Of a stretch of DNA of 64,000 nucleotides, positions 8,570 through 16,686 are shown piece by piece. The notes under the pieces are model-generated. The model ran no database searches. It was not told the DNA's origin and was given only the letters and a program-made list of their open reading frames with translations. Origin of the DNA: Oceanicella sp. SM1341 (GTDB lineage Bacteria; Pseudomonadota; Alphaproteobacteria; Rhodobacterales; Rhodobacteraceae); NCBI RefSeq assembly GCF_003448965.1, contig NZ_QRGC01000017.1, forward strand, positions 48,188 to 112,187, in the 5' to 3' direction. The position numbers and the translations under genes are program-made. Position 1 is the stretch's first letter. Each line of letters starts with the position of its first letter.

Positions 8570-10630
8570 CTACTCCGCCGGAACCGCGGCCGCCCGCGGC
8601 CGGCGCACGGCGGCGCCGACGCGGTAGCGCCGGTCGGTGAGGCTGAGGCCGCCGCCCAGCGCCATCACCAGCGCGCCGAGCCAGATCCAGTTCGCGTAGG
8701 GCTTCACGTAGGTGCGCACCGCCCAGCCGCCGGCCTGCTGCTGGTCGCCCAGCACCACGTAGAGGTCGCGGGTGAAGCCCATGTCGATGCCCGCCTCGGT
8801 GGTGGGCATGCGCTGCACCGGGTAGAAGCGCTTCTCGGCGCAGAGCGTGGCGACACGGGTGCCGTCACGATCGACATGGAAGCGGCCGAGATCGGTGGAG
8901 AAGTTGCGCGCGCCCTCCTCGCCGAAGATGCCGGCGAGGCCGAGCAGCCCGTGCTCCGCCGTGCAGCCGTCGACGTGGAAATCGGCGCCCAGCGGCAGCG
9001 GCTCCACCGCGTCGAGGGTGAAGGTGTAGCCCGAGAGGGTGAAACTGTCGCCAGGGCGCATCACCCGGACATCCTCCGTCTCCCAGGCCGAGACGGCGGC
9101 AACCCCGAGGAAGGTGAGGCCGAGCCCGGCATGGGCCACCGCCTTGCCCCATTCGGCGCGCGGCAGGTTGGCGAGGCGGCGCAGGGTCTCGCCGGCGGAG
9201 ACCTTGCCGGCCCGGCTGCGCGAGCCGAGATCGGCGAGCGCGCCGAGCACCAGCCAGGCCGCGAGGCCGAGGCCGATCGGCGCAAGCAGGCTGCGCCCGC
9301 TCTCCATCGCCCAGACCAGCCCGAACACGGCCAGCGCCAGCACCGCGGCCGGCAGCAGCGGCCGCGCCGCCCGGCCGAGCTGCGCGCGCTTCCACGGCAG
9401 CACCGCGCCCACCGGCAGCACCAGCGCGAGCAGCACCATGAAGGGGGTGAAGGCAAGGTCGAAGAACGGCGGGCCGACCGACACCTTCTCGCCGTTCACG
9501 AACTCCACCATCAGCGGCCAGATGGTGCCGAGGAACACCACGAAACAGGCGACCACCAGCAGCAGGTTGTTGATCACGAGGCCGGATTCGCGGCTCACCA
9601 GCCCGAACACGCCCTTGGCCGCCAGCCGCTGCGCGCGCCAGGCGAAGAGCGTGAAGGACCCCCCGATCGCCACCGCGAGGATGGCGAGGATGAACACGCC
9701 GCGCGTGGGGTCGTTGGCGAAGGCATGCACCGAGGTGATCACGCCCGAGCGCACGATGAACGTGCCGATGAGCGAGAAGGAGAAGGCGAGGATGGCGAGC
9801 AGGATGGTCCAGCTCTTCAGGCTCTCGCGCTTCTCGACCACGATGGCCGAGTGCAGCAGCGCCGCGGCCACCAGCCAGGGCATGAAGGAGGCGTTCTCCA
9901 CCGGGTCCCAGAACCACCAGCCGCCCCAGCCGAGCTCGTAATAGGCCCAGTAGGAGCCGAGCGCGATGCCGATGGTGAGCGCGATCCAGGCCGCCAGCGT
10001 CCAGGGCCGCACCCAACGCGCCCAGGCCGCGTCCACCCGGCCCTCGATCAGCGCCGCCACGGCGAAGGAGAAGGCCATCGAGAGCCCCACGTAGCCCAGG
10101 TAGAGGAAGGGCGGGTGGAAGGCGAGGCCGGGGTCCTGCAGCAGCGGGTTGAGGTCGTTGCCGTCAAGCGGCGGGTTGGCGAGGCGCTCGAACGGGTTCG
10201 AGGTGAAGAGGATGAAGGCGAAGAAGGCCACGCCGATGGTGGCCTGCACCGCGAGCACGCGGGCGCGCAGCCCCGGCGGCAGGTTTCCGCCGCGCCAGGC
10301 CACCAGCGCGCCGAACAGCGTGAGGATGAGCACCCAGAGCAGCATCGAGCCCTCGTGGTTTCCCCATGTGCCGGTGACCTTGTAGAGCATCGGCTTGAGC
10401 GAATGGCTGTTCGCGGCGACGAGGCGCACGGAGAAATCCGACACGGCAAAGGCATGCACCAGCGCGGCGAAGCTCAGCGCGGTGAGGAGGAACTGCACCC
10501 ATGCGGCCGGCACCGCGAGGCGCATCCAGTCGCTCCACCCCTTCGAGGCCCCCACCATCGGCACCACGGCCTGCACGATGGCAACGAGAAATGCGAGGAT
10601 GAGGGCGAAATGACCAAGCTCGGCGATCAC
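8570..10630 (-). CDS. ccmF: heme lyase CcmF/NrfE family subunit
   Basis: CcmF is the multi-pass inner-membrane component that takes heme from holo-CcmE and, with CcmH, attaches it to apocytochrome c. The 686-residue protein has many hydrophobic segments and the tryptophan-rich WWD heme-binding signature WGGWWFWDPVENASFMPWL around residue 230, with conserved histidines in flanking loops. It ends with a soluble periplasmic region and a last membrane helix near 635-660. The likely start is the GTG at 10628-10630, with GGAG nine bases upstream. Usually ccmE sits directly in front; here ccmE is 2.3 kb away with a lysis cassette and another gene between. Confidence 0.95.
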   Translation of the reverse strand: MIAELGHFALILAFLVAIVQAVVPMVGASKGWSDWMRLAVPAAWVQFLLTALSFAALVHAFAVSDFSVRLVAANSHSLKPMLYKVTGTWGNHEGSMLLWVLILTLFGALVAWRGGNLPPGLRARVLAVQATIGVAFFAFILFTSNPFERLANPPLDGNDLNPLLQDPGLAFHPPFLYLGYVGLSMAFSFAVAALIEGRVDAAWARWVRPWTLAAWIALTIGIALGSYWAYYELGWGGWWFWDPVENASFMPWLVAAALLHSAIVVEKRESLKSWTILLAILAFSFSLIGTFIVRSGVITSVHAFANDPTRGVFILAILAVAIGGSFTLFAWRAQRLAAKGVFGLVSRESGLVINNLLLVVACFVVFLGTIWPLMVEFVNGEKVSVGPPFFDLAFTPFMVLLALVLPVGAVLPWKRAQLGRAARPLLPAAVLALAVFGLVWAMESGRSLLAPIGLGLAAWLVLGALADLGSRSRAGKVSAGETLRRLANLPRAEWGKAVAHAGLGLTFLGVAAVSAWETEDVRVMRPGDSFTLSGYTFTLDAVEPLPLGADFHVDGCTAEHGLLGLAGIFGEEGARNFSTDLGRFHVDRDGTRVATLCAEKRFYPVQRMPTTEAGIDMGFTRDLYVVLGDQQQAGGWAVRTYVKPYANWIWLGALVMALGGGLSLTDRRYRVGAAVRRPRAAAVPAE

Positions 10631-10707
10631 GGGTGGGGACTCCTCAGTCTGTTCGGCCCATGGCTATCATGGCGAGCAGGTGTGGGGAAAGGGTAAGCGG
10701 CGGAGGG

Positions 10708-11493
10708 TCACGGGTTCGTGGGTGGGGAGCATCGGGCAGCCCACGCGGCCAGATCTCCGTACTCCCTCATGAATGCGATGAAGCTATCCGAGCAGCCGAC
10801 CCGCGACAGAAAGGCTTCCAGATCCTCGCATGTCGCGTCTGACACGACTTCCTCACTCTCTTGTGTCGCGTAGGGGAGCGCGCGATTGACCAGCAGGAGC
10901 ACGGTGGCGAGATCGAGCAACCGGTGCGATACCGTCCGAATGTCAAAGGGAGGTCGCAGGCGTATGGCATTCTTTCCGCCGAATGCCCCGAGTTCGCTGT
11001 ACACGAGCGCGACGCGCTGAAGCAGCAGGCGCATCTGCCGAGCGTGAGCCTCGGGGAGCTTTTCGACAGCGTCCGGCAAGCCCGTCCGTACAGTCTCGGG
11101 AAGAACGATTTCCAATGCTGTCTGCAGACTTCCGCTATCGACCTCAATGGTTCGGATATAGTCGGGACTGACAGAGAGGTCCTCAGCACCGGCCCTGCCC
11201 CGAAAAATGGGGTCCGGGCAGGCGCGGAGTATCGCCGTGGCGACCGCGTCCGCCCAGCGCGATACTTCAGACAATAGCAACGGCAGCCCCGCCCTGGCCG
11301 TCCGCTCAGTTTGAGAGCGTCTTTCTGTCCGATGATTTTCGATCTGCTGCAACTGCCGGCGCATCATCCGCACGGTAAGTCCTCCGGCGACCAAGGCCAG
11401 CAACCCGGCGATCAGCGTCTGCCAGTGATCCACGAATGACCTCACCGCCCGCAGCGCCGCAAGCACGCCTGTCCAGACGCTCTCCAAGTCCAT
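10708..11493 (-). CDS. hypothetical protein with one N-terminal membrane segment, atypical base composition
   Basis: A 261-residue protein with no family I recognise. The N-terminus has a hydrophobic segment at about residues 22-42 (TLIAGLLALVAGGLTVRMM) followed by a heteropolymeric, helix-rich cytoplasmic part (RRQLQQIENHRTERRSQTER looks like a short coiled coil). The body is mixed, with several Trp and Cys residues. The ATG at 11491-11493 is preceded by GGGAGGGG. The gene is visibly less GC-rich than its neighbours (about 60% by eye against more than 70%). It sits between the terminator of the lysis cassette and ccmF, which suggests a later insertion. A phage-type cargo gene is possible but unproven. 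Confidence 0.7.
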   Translation of the reverse strand: MDLESVWTGVLAALRAVRSFVDHWQTLIAGLLALVAGGLTVRMMRRQLQQIENHRTERRSQTERTARAGLPLLLSEVSRWADAVATAILRACPDPIFRGRAGAEDLSVSPDYIRTIEVDSGSLQTALEIVLPETVRTGLPDAVEKLPEAHARQMRLLLQRVALVYSELGAFGGKNAIRLRPPFDIRTVSHRLLDLATVLLLVNRALPYATQESEEVVSDATCEDLEAFLSRVGCSDSFIAFMREYGDLAAWAARCSPPTNP

Positions 11494-11537
11494 GGCCCCT
11501 CCCGAGCGAGCGAAGGAAGAGCATAGACTCAGCGAAG

Positions 11538-11568
11538 AAAAAACGCCCCTCCGACATTCGGAGGGGCG
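11538..11568 (-). terminator. intrinsic terminator of the endolysin-holin cassette
   Basis: On the minus strand a perfect 10-bp stem (CGCCCCTCCG, closed by a 5-nt loop) is followed by TTTTTT. It starts 6 bp after the holin stop codon and separates the cassette from the low-GC gene downstream. Confidence 0.85.
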
Positions 11569-11573
11569 CGGTG

Positions 11574-12263
11574 TCAGGCCGTCCGGGCGAGGTATTCGGC
11601 CAGCGGCGGGTTGGCGGCGGCCGCGTCTGCCGTGACGGAGGCAGGTTCGGGGGCCACCGGGGGCTCTGGGGCCGCCCCCTCCCCTGCCATGTCCGGCTCG
11701 GCGAGCGGGGTCACCCGGATGGGGGTGTCGGGCGCCTTCGGCTCGGGCCGGGGCGTGCTGGCGCTGTCTGGCGCGGGGCCCGGCTCCGCGATCGGCCGGG
11801 GGGCAAGGGCGCGGAGGCGGTCGACCTCGGCGAGGGTGCGGGCCACGTCGGCCGGGGCGGCAGAGACGCGGCGGGTTTCACGCATGTAGTGCAGCTCGCG
11901 CGCGCCGAAGTAGAAGGACACGACCGCGCCGAGCAGCCACCACAGCGGCTCGGGCACCAGTTGCAGCCCCTGCATGCGCACGGAGAAGCCCAGCGGGTCG
12001 GCCATCGCGTAGATGAACAGCGCGAGGCAGCCGAGCGCCAGCGCCGGGCGCGGCAGGCGGTTCAGCCCGTCCACCAGCCCGGCGAAGCCAGTGGGCGGGC
12101 CGGGGCGGAACTCGGCGCCGAACTGGTCGAGCGCGCCGGTGAACTCGGCGGACTGGCGCGCCGCCTCGGCCTCGGAGTTCACCCGGAACACTTCCGAGAC
12201 GTCCTTCACCCCGGTCGCGATCTGGCGGATGCCGCCGCCGAAGAGCCAGCTCATCACCCCCAT
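11574..12263 (-). CDS. holin family protein (3-TM type, gene transfer agent-like)
   Basis: A 229-residue membrane protein. After an N-terminal amphipathic stretch there are two clear hydrophobic segments, LALGCLALFIYAMADPLGF and EPLWWLLGAVVSFYFGARE, at about residues 75-125. These fit the three-helix holin family found with gene transfer agents and Rhodobacterales prophages. The C-terminal 90 residues are Pro/Ala/Glu-rich and probably disordered. It follows the muramidase gene with a 10-bp overlap; a second Met three codons in would reduce the overlap. Its expected role is to let the muramidase cross the inner membrane at lysis. Confidence 0.82.
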   Translation of the reverse strand: MGVMSWLFGGGIRQIATGVKDVSEVFRVNSEAEAARQSAEFTGALDQFGAEFRPGPPTGFAGLVDGLNRLPRPALALGCLALFIYAMADPLGFSVRMQGLQLVPEPLWWLLGAVVSFYFGARELHYMRETRRVSAAPADVARTLAEVDRLRALAPRPIAEPGPAPDSASTPRPEPKAPDTPIRVTPLAEPDMAGEGAAPEPPVAPEPASVTADAAAANPPLAEYLARTA

Positions 12264-12868
12264 GCCGCCACCCGCGCGCGGTGCTCGGCCTCGGTGAGGC
12301 GGAAGCGGGGGGAGATGAATTCCTCGGCCCGGGTGATCCAGCCGCCCTTGCCGCCGTCGCGCCGGCGGGCGTACTTGCGGCTCGCGGGGCGGCGGTCGGC
12401 CAGGGCGTAGTACCAGTTGCGCCGTGCCACGCCGTATGCGTCGGGCAGCAGGCCTCCCATCGCCGCCTGGGCTGCCCCGGCGGCGGCGGCGGTGCGCGGG
12501 CCGCAGATGCCGTCGGCCGCAAGCGGGCCGAAACCCGCCTCGTTCAGCAACTCCTGCAACAGGCGCACCGCGGTGGCCCCCGCATTCACCTGCATGTCGA
12601 ACACCGTGGGGTGCAGGGCTTCGGGCAGGCGCCCGAGGCCGGGGCGCTCGAAGTAGTTCGCCACGAAGATCTCCACCGCCCCCTCGCGCGGCAGGGCGCG
12701 GACGTCGGCCTCGTCCACGTCGCCGTCGCCGTCGATGTCGCGGCCGAGGGCGCGCAGGGTGTGGATGGTGACGCCGTGGTTGGTGGCGCCGCCGGGGTCG
12801 TCCGGGTCGTTCACGAACCCGCCCTCGCGCGCAACGATGTCCCGCGCAATATCGCGTACTGATTGCAT
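12254..12868 (-). CDS. holin-associated N-acetylmuramidase (glycosyl hydrolase 108-type endolysin)
   Basis: A 204-residue endolysin that would cleave the glycan of peptidoglycan. The N-terminal catalytic domain shows the family signature REGGFVNDPDDPGGATNHGV with the catalytic Glu at residue 15. The peptidoglycan-binding region around residues 95-190 contains the NAGATAVRLLQELLNEAG helix typical of this family. A DIDGDGDVDEAD loop at residues 44-55 has the spacing of an EF-hand calcium site. The start ATG at 12866-12868 has GGAGA nine bases upstream. Together with the downstream holin it forms the lysis module that in Rhodobacterales releases gene transfer agent particles; no capsid or terminase gene is in the window. 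Confidence 0.88.
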   Translation of the reverse strand: MQSVRDIARDIVAREGGFVNDPDDPGGATNHGVTIHTLRALGRDIDGDGDVDEADVRALPREGAVEIFVANYFERPGLGRLPEALHPTVFDMQVNAGATAVRLLQELLNEAGFGPLAADGICGPRTAAAAGAAQAAMGGLLPDAYGVARRNWYYALADRRPASRKYARRRDGGKGGWITRAEEFISPRFRLTEAEHRARVAAWG

Positions 12869-12949
12869 GAAAATGTCTCCGCTGATGACCGGATGCCCGC
12901 GGCGCAAGGCCGGCCCGGGCTCCGGTGCGGGAGACTAGCGCAGGCGGAT

Positions 12950-13414
12950 TTACATTCCGCTAACCGGTTCCGGCTCCACGCCCTCGTGCTGCACGCCCTG
13001 CTCGCGCAGCGCGTCGACCACCTCGCGGGGCATGTAGGTCTCGTCATGCTTGGCGAGCACGTTGTCGGCCATGAACACGCCGTCGACGAGGTAGCCCGAG
13101 GCGATGGCCATCTCGCCCTCCTTGAACAGGTCGGGCAGCACCTGGGAGAAGCGCACCGGCACGGAGCTCGCGTTGTCGCGGATGTTGAAGCTGGTCTCCA
13201 GCCCCTCGCCGCGCACCAGGCTGCCCTCCTCCACGATGCCGCCGAGGCGAAAGCGCACGTCCGGGCCCGGCACGTCCTCGGCGATCTGGTAGGGCGCGCG
13301 GAAGAACTCGATCCCGTCCTGCATGGCATAGCCCACCATGCCGGCGGCGCCCGCCATGAGCACCAGCCCGACGATGATCAGGCGGATCCGTTGTTTCTTG
13401 CGCAGTCCGGCCAC
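12950..13414 (-). CDS. ccmE: cytochrome c maturation heme chaperone CcmE
   Basis: CcmE binds heme covalently in the periplasm and passes it to CcmF. The 154-residue protein has a short cytoplasmic start, one membrane anchor at about residues 11-30 and the OB-fold domain. The histidine that forms the covalent heme bond is in VLAKHDETYMP (His123, Tyr127). The start is taken as the GTG at 13412-13414: GGGAGA lies 6 bases upstream, and AGLRKKQRIRL is the normal beginning. The ATG nine codons upstream lies within the yihY coding end. The gene begins one base after the yihY stop. Confidence 0.93.
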   Translation of the reverse strand: MAGLRKKQRIRLIIVGLVLMAGAAGMVGYAMQDGIEFFRAPYQIAEDVPGPDVRFRLGGIVEEGSLVRGEGLETSFNIRDNASSVPVRFSQVLPDLFKEGEMAIASGYLVDGVFMADNVLAKHDETYMPREVVDALREQGVQHEGVEPEPVSGM

Positions 13415-13415
13415 G

Positions 13416-14438
13416 TCATTCTCCCGCGACGGCAGGGCCATCCTCGCGCGAGGCTTCGAGGCTGGCGTTCACTTCGGCCCCGAAGATGAACACGATGCCG
13501 GTGAGGTAAAGGAACAACATCGTGATGATCACACCGGCCAGGGTGCCGTAGGTGACGGTGTAGCTCGGGGCATAGTCGAGATAGGCGGAAAACGCCAGCG
13601 CCCCGACGAGCCACAGCGCCGCAGACACCAGCACGCCGGGCCAGAGCCGGCGCGGCCGGCTCGATGAGGTGGCGAGCCGCCGGTGCAGCACCATGAGGAA
13701 GAACAGCAGCACCACGATGCCCACCACGTAGCGCACCACGCTCACCACGCCGGGAATGCTGGTGTCGAGCCCGCTCTCCACCAGCCGGATGAGCAGCGGC
13801 CCGGCGACGATGGCAAGCCCCAGCACCACGAAGGTGAGCGTGCCCAGGAGCACCACCGAGACGGCCATCAGCCGGCGCATCACGTAGCTGCGCGGCGAGC
13901 GCACCTCGTAGGCGCGGTCGAGCGAGATGCGGAAGGCCTCCACCCCGTTCGAGGCGGTCCAGATCGCGACGAGCGCCGAGACGGTCACCACCCCGCGGGA
14001 GGAGCGCGAGACCACCTCGTTCACCACCGGCGCGAGGGTCTGGGCCACGTGGCTGGGCAGCATCTCGAAGAGGAAGTCCACCGCCTCGACGCTCTGCGCC
14101 GGGCCGATGAGCACGCCGGCCAGCGACACGCAGAAGATCAGGAAGGGGAACATGGCCAGCAGCACGGAATAGGCCACGTAGCCGGCCATCACGTCGCCCT
14201 CGTGGCGCATGAAGCGCGCGCCGGCGCGCACCATCACCCGTACGGGAACCGGCATGCGGCTCAGCCATCCCGGCTTCGTGTCGGGGCTGCGGGGGGCACG
14301 CTCACCCTCGATCTGCGGTGTCTGTCGGGTCTCTATCTTACTGCTCCGGCTCGGTTGGCGGCCGCACCGCGAGCGGGATGCGCGGCGCTGCGCAGGGATG
14401 CGCACTGGAACAGCTGTAGCAGAGGCGCGATTGTTCAA
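13416..14438 (-). CDS. YihY/virulence factor BrkB family membrane protein
   Basis: A predicted six-helix inner-membrane protein of the YihY (formerly RNase BN/BrkB) family, function uncertain. The family core is seen from residue about 80: MAGYVAYSVLLAMFPFLIF, then TASNGVEAFRISLDRAYEVR, and the closing helix pair IITMLFLYLTGIVFIFGAEVN. The longest frame gives 340 residues from a TTG at 14436-14438 that overlaps the stop of the upstream acyltransferase gene. The first 60 residues are basic and unusual for the family, so a start at the internal ATG encoding MPVPVRVMVRAG (about 14254) is also possible. Confidence 0.85.
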   Translation of the reverse strand: MNNRASATAVPVRIPAQRRASRSRCGRQPSRSSKIETRQTPQIEGERAPRSPDTKPGWLSRMPVPVRVMVRAGARFMRHEGDVMAGYVAYSVLLAMFPFLIFCVSLAGVLIGPAQSVEAVDFLFEMLPSHVAQTLAPVVNEVVSRSSRGVVTVSALVAIWTASNGVEAFRISLDRAYEVRSPRSYVMRRLMAVSVVLLGTLTFVVLGLAIVAGPLLIRLVESGLDTSIPGVVSVVRYVVGIVVLLFFLMVLHRRLATSSSRPRRLWPGVLVSAALWLVGALAFSAYLDYAPSYTVTYGTLAGVIITMLFLYLTGIVFIFGAEVNASLEASREDGPAVAGE

Positions 14439-15415
14439 CCGGCTTTTCTTCGTGCCGCTGCCAATTCGAAGTCGAACCCGTTGCCCAGATCACGCAGTGG
14501 CTCCGGCGAGAGGCGGTAGGTTTCTTCGCGAAGATAGGTCATGAGCGCCGCGGGGTCGGTGGCGCGGGCGGCGATTTCGGCGCGCGGCAGCGCCTCGCCC
14601 AGCACCATGCGCACCGGCGCCCCCACCCGCACGCGGAATTCCTTGATGAGAAGCGCGAGCCGCAGGGTCTGGTGCAGGTGGCTCGCGATCTGGAACAGGC
14701 GCGAGTTCTGGCCGTCGAAGTAGAGCGGCACCACGGCGGCGCCGGACCGCGCGATCATCCGGGCGGTGAAGCTGCGCCAGCGCGGGTCCATCGGCCGGCC
14801 GAAGGGAGTGCGCGCGGTCGAGACGGTGCCGCCGGGGAAGATCGCGATGCAGCCCCCCTGCCCCAGGTAGTCGAGCGCTGCGCGCCGGGTGGCGATGTTG
14901 AGCCGCTGCGCCTCCGGCGTGGGGTCGAAGGAGATCGGCAGGATCACCCGGTCCAGCTCGCGCGCCTTGCGGAACACCGAGTTCGCGACGATGCGGAAAT
15001 CGCCCCGGGCGCGGGCCAGCAGCCAGCCGGTCATCAGCCCGTCGAGAATGCCGTAGGGGTGGTTGGAGATCACCACCACCGGCCCCTCGGGCGGAATGCT
15101 GGCGAGGCTGCCGCCGACGATCTCGGGCGTGAGCCGGTAGCGCTCCACCAGCATGTCCCAGAAGCCGCTGCCGGTGGCCGCGGCCTCCGCGTAATCCCCC
15201 GCCATGCGCAGCAGCGCCAGCCGGCCGGTGAGGTTTTCCACCGAGCGGATCAGCGCCCGTCCGGCCCGGGTCTGCGCCGAGGAGGCATAGGAAATCTCGC
15301 GGGCGAGCGCCTCGACGCTCACGATATCGGGCGGCAGCGCCCCGGGCTGTGCTGTCTGCAACGCGGTCTCCTCCCCGCAGGCCGGCGCGGACGGGCCCGC
15401 GCGAACGCGTCTCAT
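14435..15415 (-). CDS. lysophospholipid acyltransferase family protein
   Basis: A 326-residue PlsC-type acyltransferase. The HX4D catalytic motif is in SNHPYGILDGLMTG (around residue 120), and the acceptor-binding motif is FPGGTVSTARTPFG (around residue 205). The N-terminal 60 residues are family-variable. The start chosen is ATG at 15413-15415, encoding MRRVRAGP; the frame runs further upstream only through the rpsI terminator. Candidate substrates are lysophosphatidic acid or lyso-ornithine lipid. The 4-bp overlap with yihY suggests an operon with the downstream ccmE region. Confidence 0.85.
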   Translation of the reverse strand: MRRVRAGPSAPACGEETALQTAQPGALPPDIVSVEALAREISYASSAQTRAGRALIRSVENLTGRLALLRMAGDYAEAAATGSGFWDMLVERYRLTPEIVGGSLASIPPEGPVVVISNHPYGILDGLMTGWLLARARGDFRIVANSVFRKARELDRVILPISFDPTPEAQRLNIATRRAALDYLGQGGCIAIFPGGTVSTARTPFGRPMDPRWRSFTARMIARSGAAVVPLYFDGQNSRLFQIASHLHQTLRLALLIKEFRVRVGAPVRMVLGEALPRAEIAARATDPAALMTYLREETYRLSPEPLRDLGNGFDFELAAARRKAG

Positions 15416-15487
15416 TTGGCACGAATTTGTGTAAGTTTTGTCTAAACTCCCTCCGCCCTGCCCGGGTGCGGCCGGACGACCGGGCAA

Positions 15488-15519
15488 GAAAAAACCGCGC
15501 GCCCCGGGGGGCGCGCGGT
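15488..15519 (-). terminator. intrinsic terminator of rplM-rpsI
   Basis: On the minus strand a 10-bp perfect stem (ACCGCGCGCC pairing with GGCGCGCGGT, loop about 6 nt) is followed by TTTTTTCTT. It starts 24 bases beyond the rpsI stop. Confidence 0.93.
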
Positions 15520-15543
15520 CCGATGTCTCGCGAAGCGGCCGGA

Positions 15544-16029
15544 TCAGCGCTTCGAGAACTGGAACGACCGGCGGGCCTTCCGCTTGCCGTACTTCTTGCG
15601 CTCGACCACGCGGCTGTCGCGGGTGAGGAAGCCGGCGGCCTTGAGGGCCGGGCGCAGGCTCGGCTCGTACAGGGTCAGCGCCTTGGAGATGCCGTGCTTC
15701 ACCGCGCCGGCCTGGCCGGAGAGGCCGCCGCCCTTCACGGTGCACATCACGTCGAACTGGCCGGCGACATTGGCGACCGAGAAGGCCTGGCCGATGACCA
15801 TCTGCAGCACCGGGCGGGCGAAGTACTCGTTCATCGCCTTGCCGTTCACCACGACCTTGCCGGAGCCCGGCTTCACCCAGACGCGGGCGATGGCGTTCTT
15901 CCGCTTGCCGGTGGCGTAGGAGCGGCCGAGGCTGTCACGCACCGGCTCGGCCGGGGTGCGGGTCTCGGTCACCGGGGCGTCGGCCACGGCGGTTTTCAGA
16001 TCCTCAAGCGTTTTGATATCTTCAGCCAT
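15544..16029 (-). CDS. rpsI: 30S ribosomal protein S9
   Basis: S9 of the small subunit; its C-terminal tail reaches the P-site tRNA. The 161-residue protein has the alphaproteobacterial N-terminal extension (about 35 residues) and then the conserved core [19 protein letters not shown]. It also has [19 protein letters not shown] and the basic tail ending QFSKR. It starts two bases after the rplM stop, the universal L13-S9 pairing. Confidence 0.98.
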   Translation of the reverse strand: MAEDIKTLEDLKTAVADAPVTETRTPAEPVRDSLGRSYATGKRKNAIARVWVKPGSGKVVVNGKAMNEYFARPVLQMVIGQAFSVANVAGQFDVMCTVKGGGLSGQAGAVKHGISKALTLYEPSLRPALKAAGFLTRDSRVVERKKYGKRKARRSFQFSKR

Positions 16030-16031
16030 GA

Positions 16032-16496
16032 TCAGGCGCTCCGGGTATTTTTGCGGTTCATCGACTTCACGTCGAGCACTTCGGGGCTCTGGGCCTCGTG
16101 CGGATGCTCGCCGCCCGCGTAAACCCGCAGGTTGGTCAGCTGCTGACGGCTCAGCGGGCCGCCCGGCAGCATGCGCTGCACGGCCTTGGTCAGCACGCGC
16201 TCGGGGAAGCGCCCCTCGAGGATCTGCGCCGCGGTGCGGGACTTGATGCCGCCCGGGTAGCCGGTGTGCCAGTAGTAGTTCTTGTCGGCCCGCTTGTTGC
16301 CGGTCATCTGCACCTTGTCGGCGTTGATGACGATGACGTTGTCGCCGTCATCCATGTGCGGGGTGTAGGTGGCCTTGTGCTTGCCACGCAGACGGTTGGC
16401 GATGATCGAGGCCAGGCGCCCGAGCACGACGCCCTCGGCGTCGATCAGCACCCACTTCTTCTCGATCTCGCCCGCTTTGGCGGAATAGGTTTTCAT
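16032..16496 (-). CDS. rplM: 50S ribosomal protein L13
   Basis: L13 is an early assembly protein of the large subunit. The 154-residue protein begins [15 protein letters not shown] and has the conserved segments [20 protein letters not shown] and [20 protein letters not shown]. The reading frame is open upstream, but the ATG at 16494-16496 matches the family start. The 5' leader of about 80 nt contains the inverted repeat described separately. Confidence 0.98.
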   Translation of the reverse strand: MKTYSAKAGEIEKKWVLIDAEGVVLGRLASIIANRLRGKHKATYTPHMDDGDNVIVINADKVQMTGNKRADKNYYWHTGYPGGIKSRTAAQILEGRFPERVLTKAVQRMLPGGPLSRQQLTNLRVYAGGEHPHEAQSPEVLDVKSMNRKNTRSA

Positions 16497-16554
16497 GTCG
16501 CTTCGTCCATTCTGCGGCGGCGGACCGCCCGGAAAAATCGTGCGATGGACGAGG

Positions 16555-16610
16555 GAAGGCCTCCGCTCCATCGGATGGAGGCCTTCTAAACACTCTGGCA
16601 GCCGAGTCAA
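16555..16610 (-). promoter_or_regulatory. rplM-rpsI promoter overlapped by a perfect inverted repeat
   Basis: On the minus strand TTGACT (16605-16610) is followed after 16 bp by TAGAAG (16583-16588), a good sigma-70-type promoter. A perfect 10-bp inverted repeat (GAAGGCCTCC at 16555-16564, GGAGGCCTTC at 16577-16586) overlaps the -10 and start region. It could be an operator, a leader hairpin for ribosomal-protein feedback or a leftover terminator for the upstream alkD gene. No T-run follows closely, so the terminator reading is weaker. Confidence 0.6.
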
Positions 16611-16686
16611 TATGGGTAATTCCGGAAAAACCCATGCAAATCAATGGCTTGCAAAATAGGTATCTGAATACCCCAAAAATCGACGC

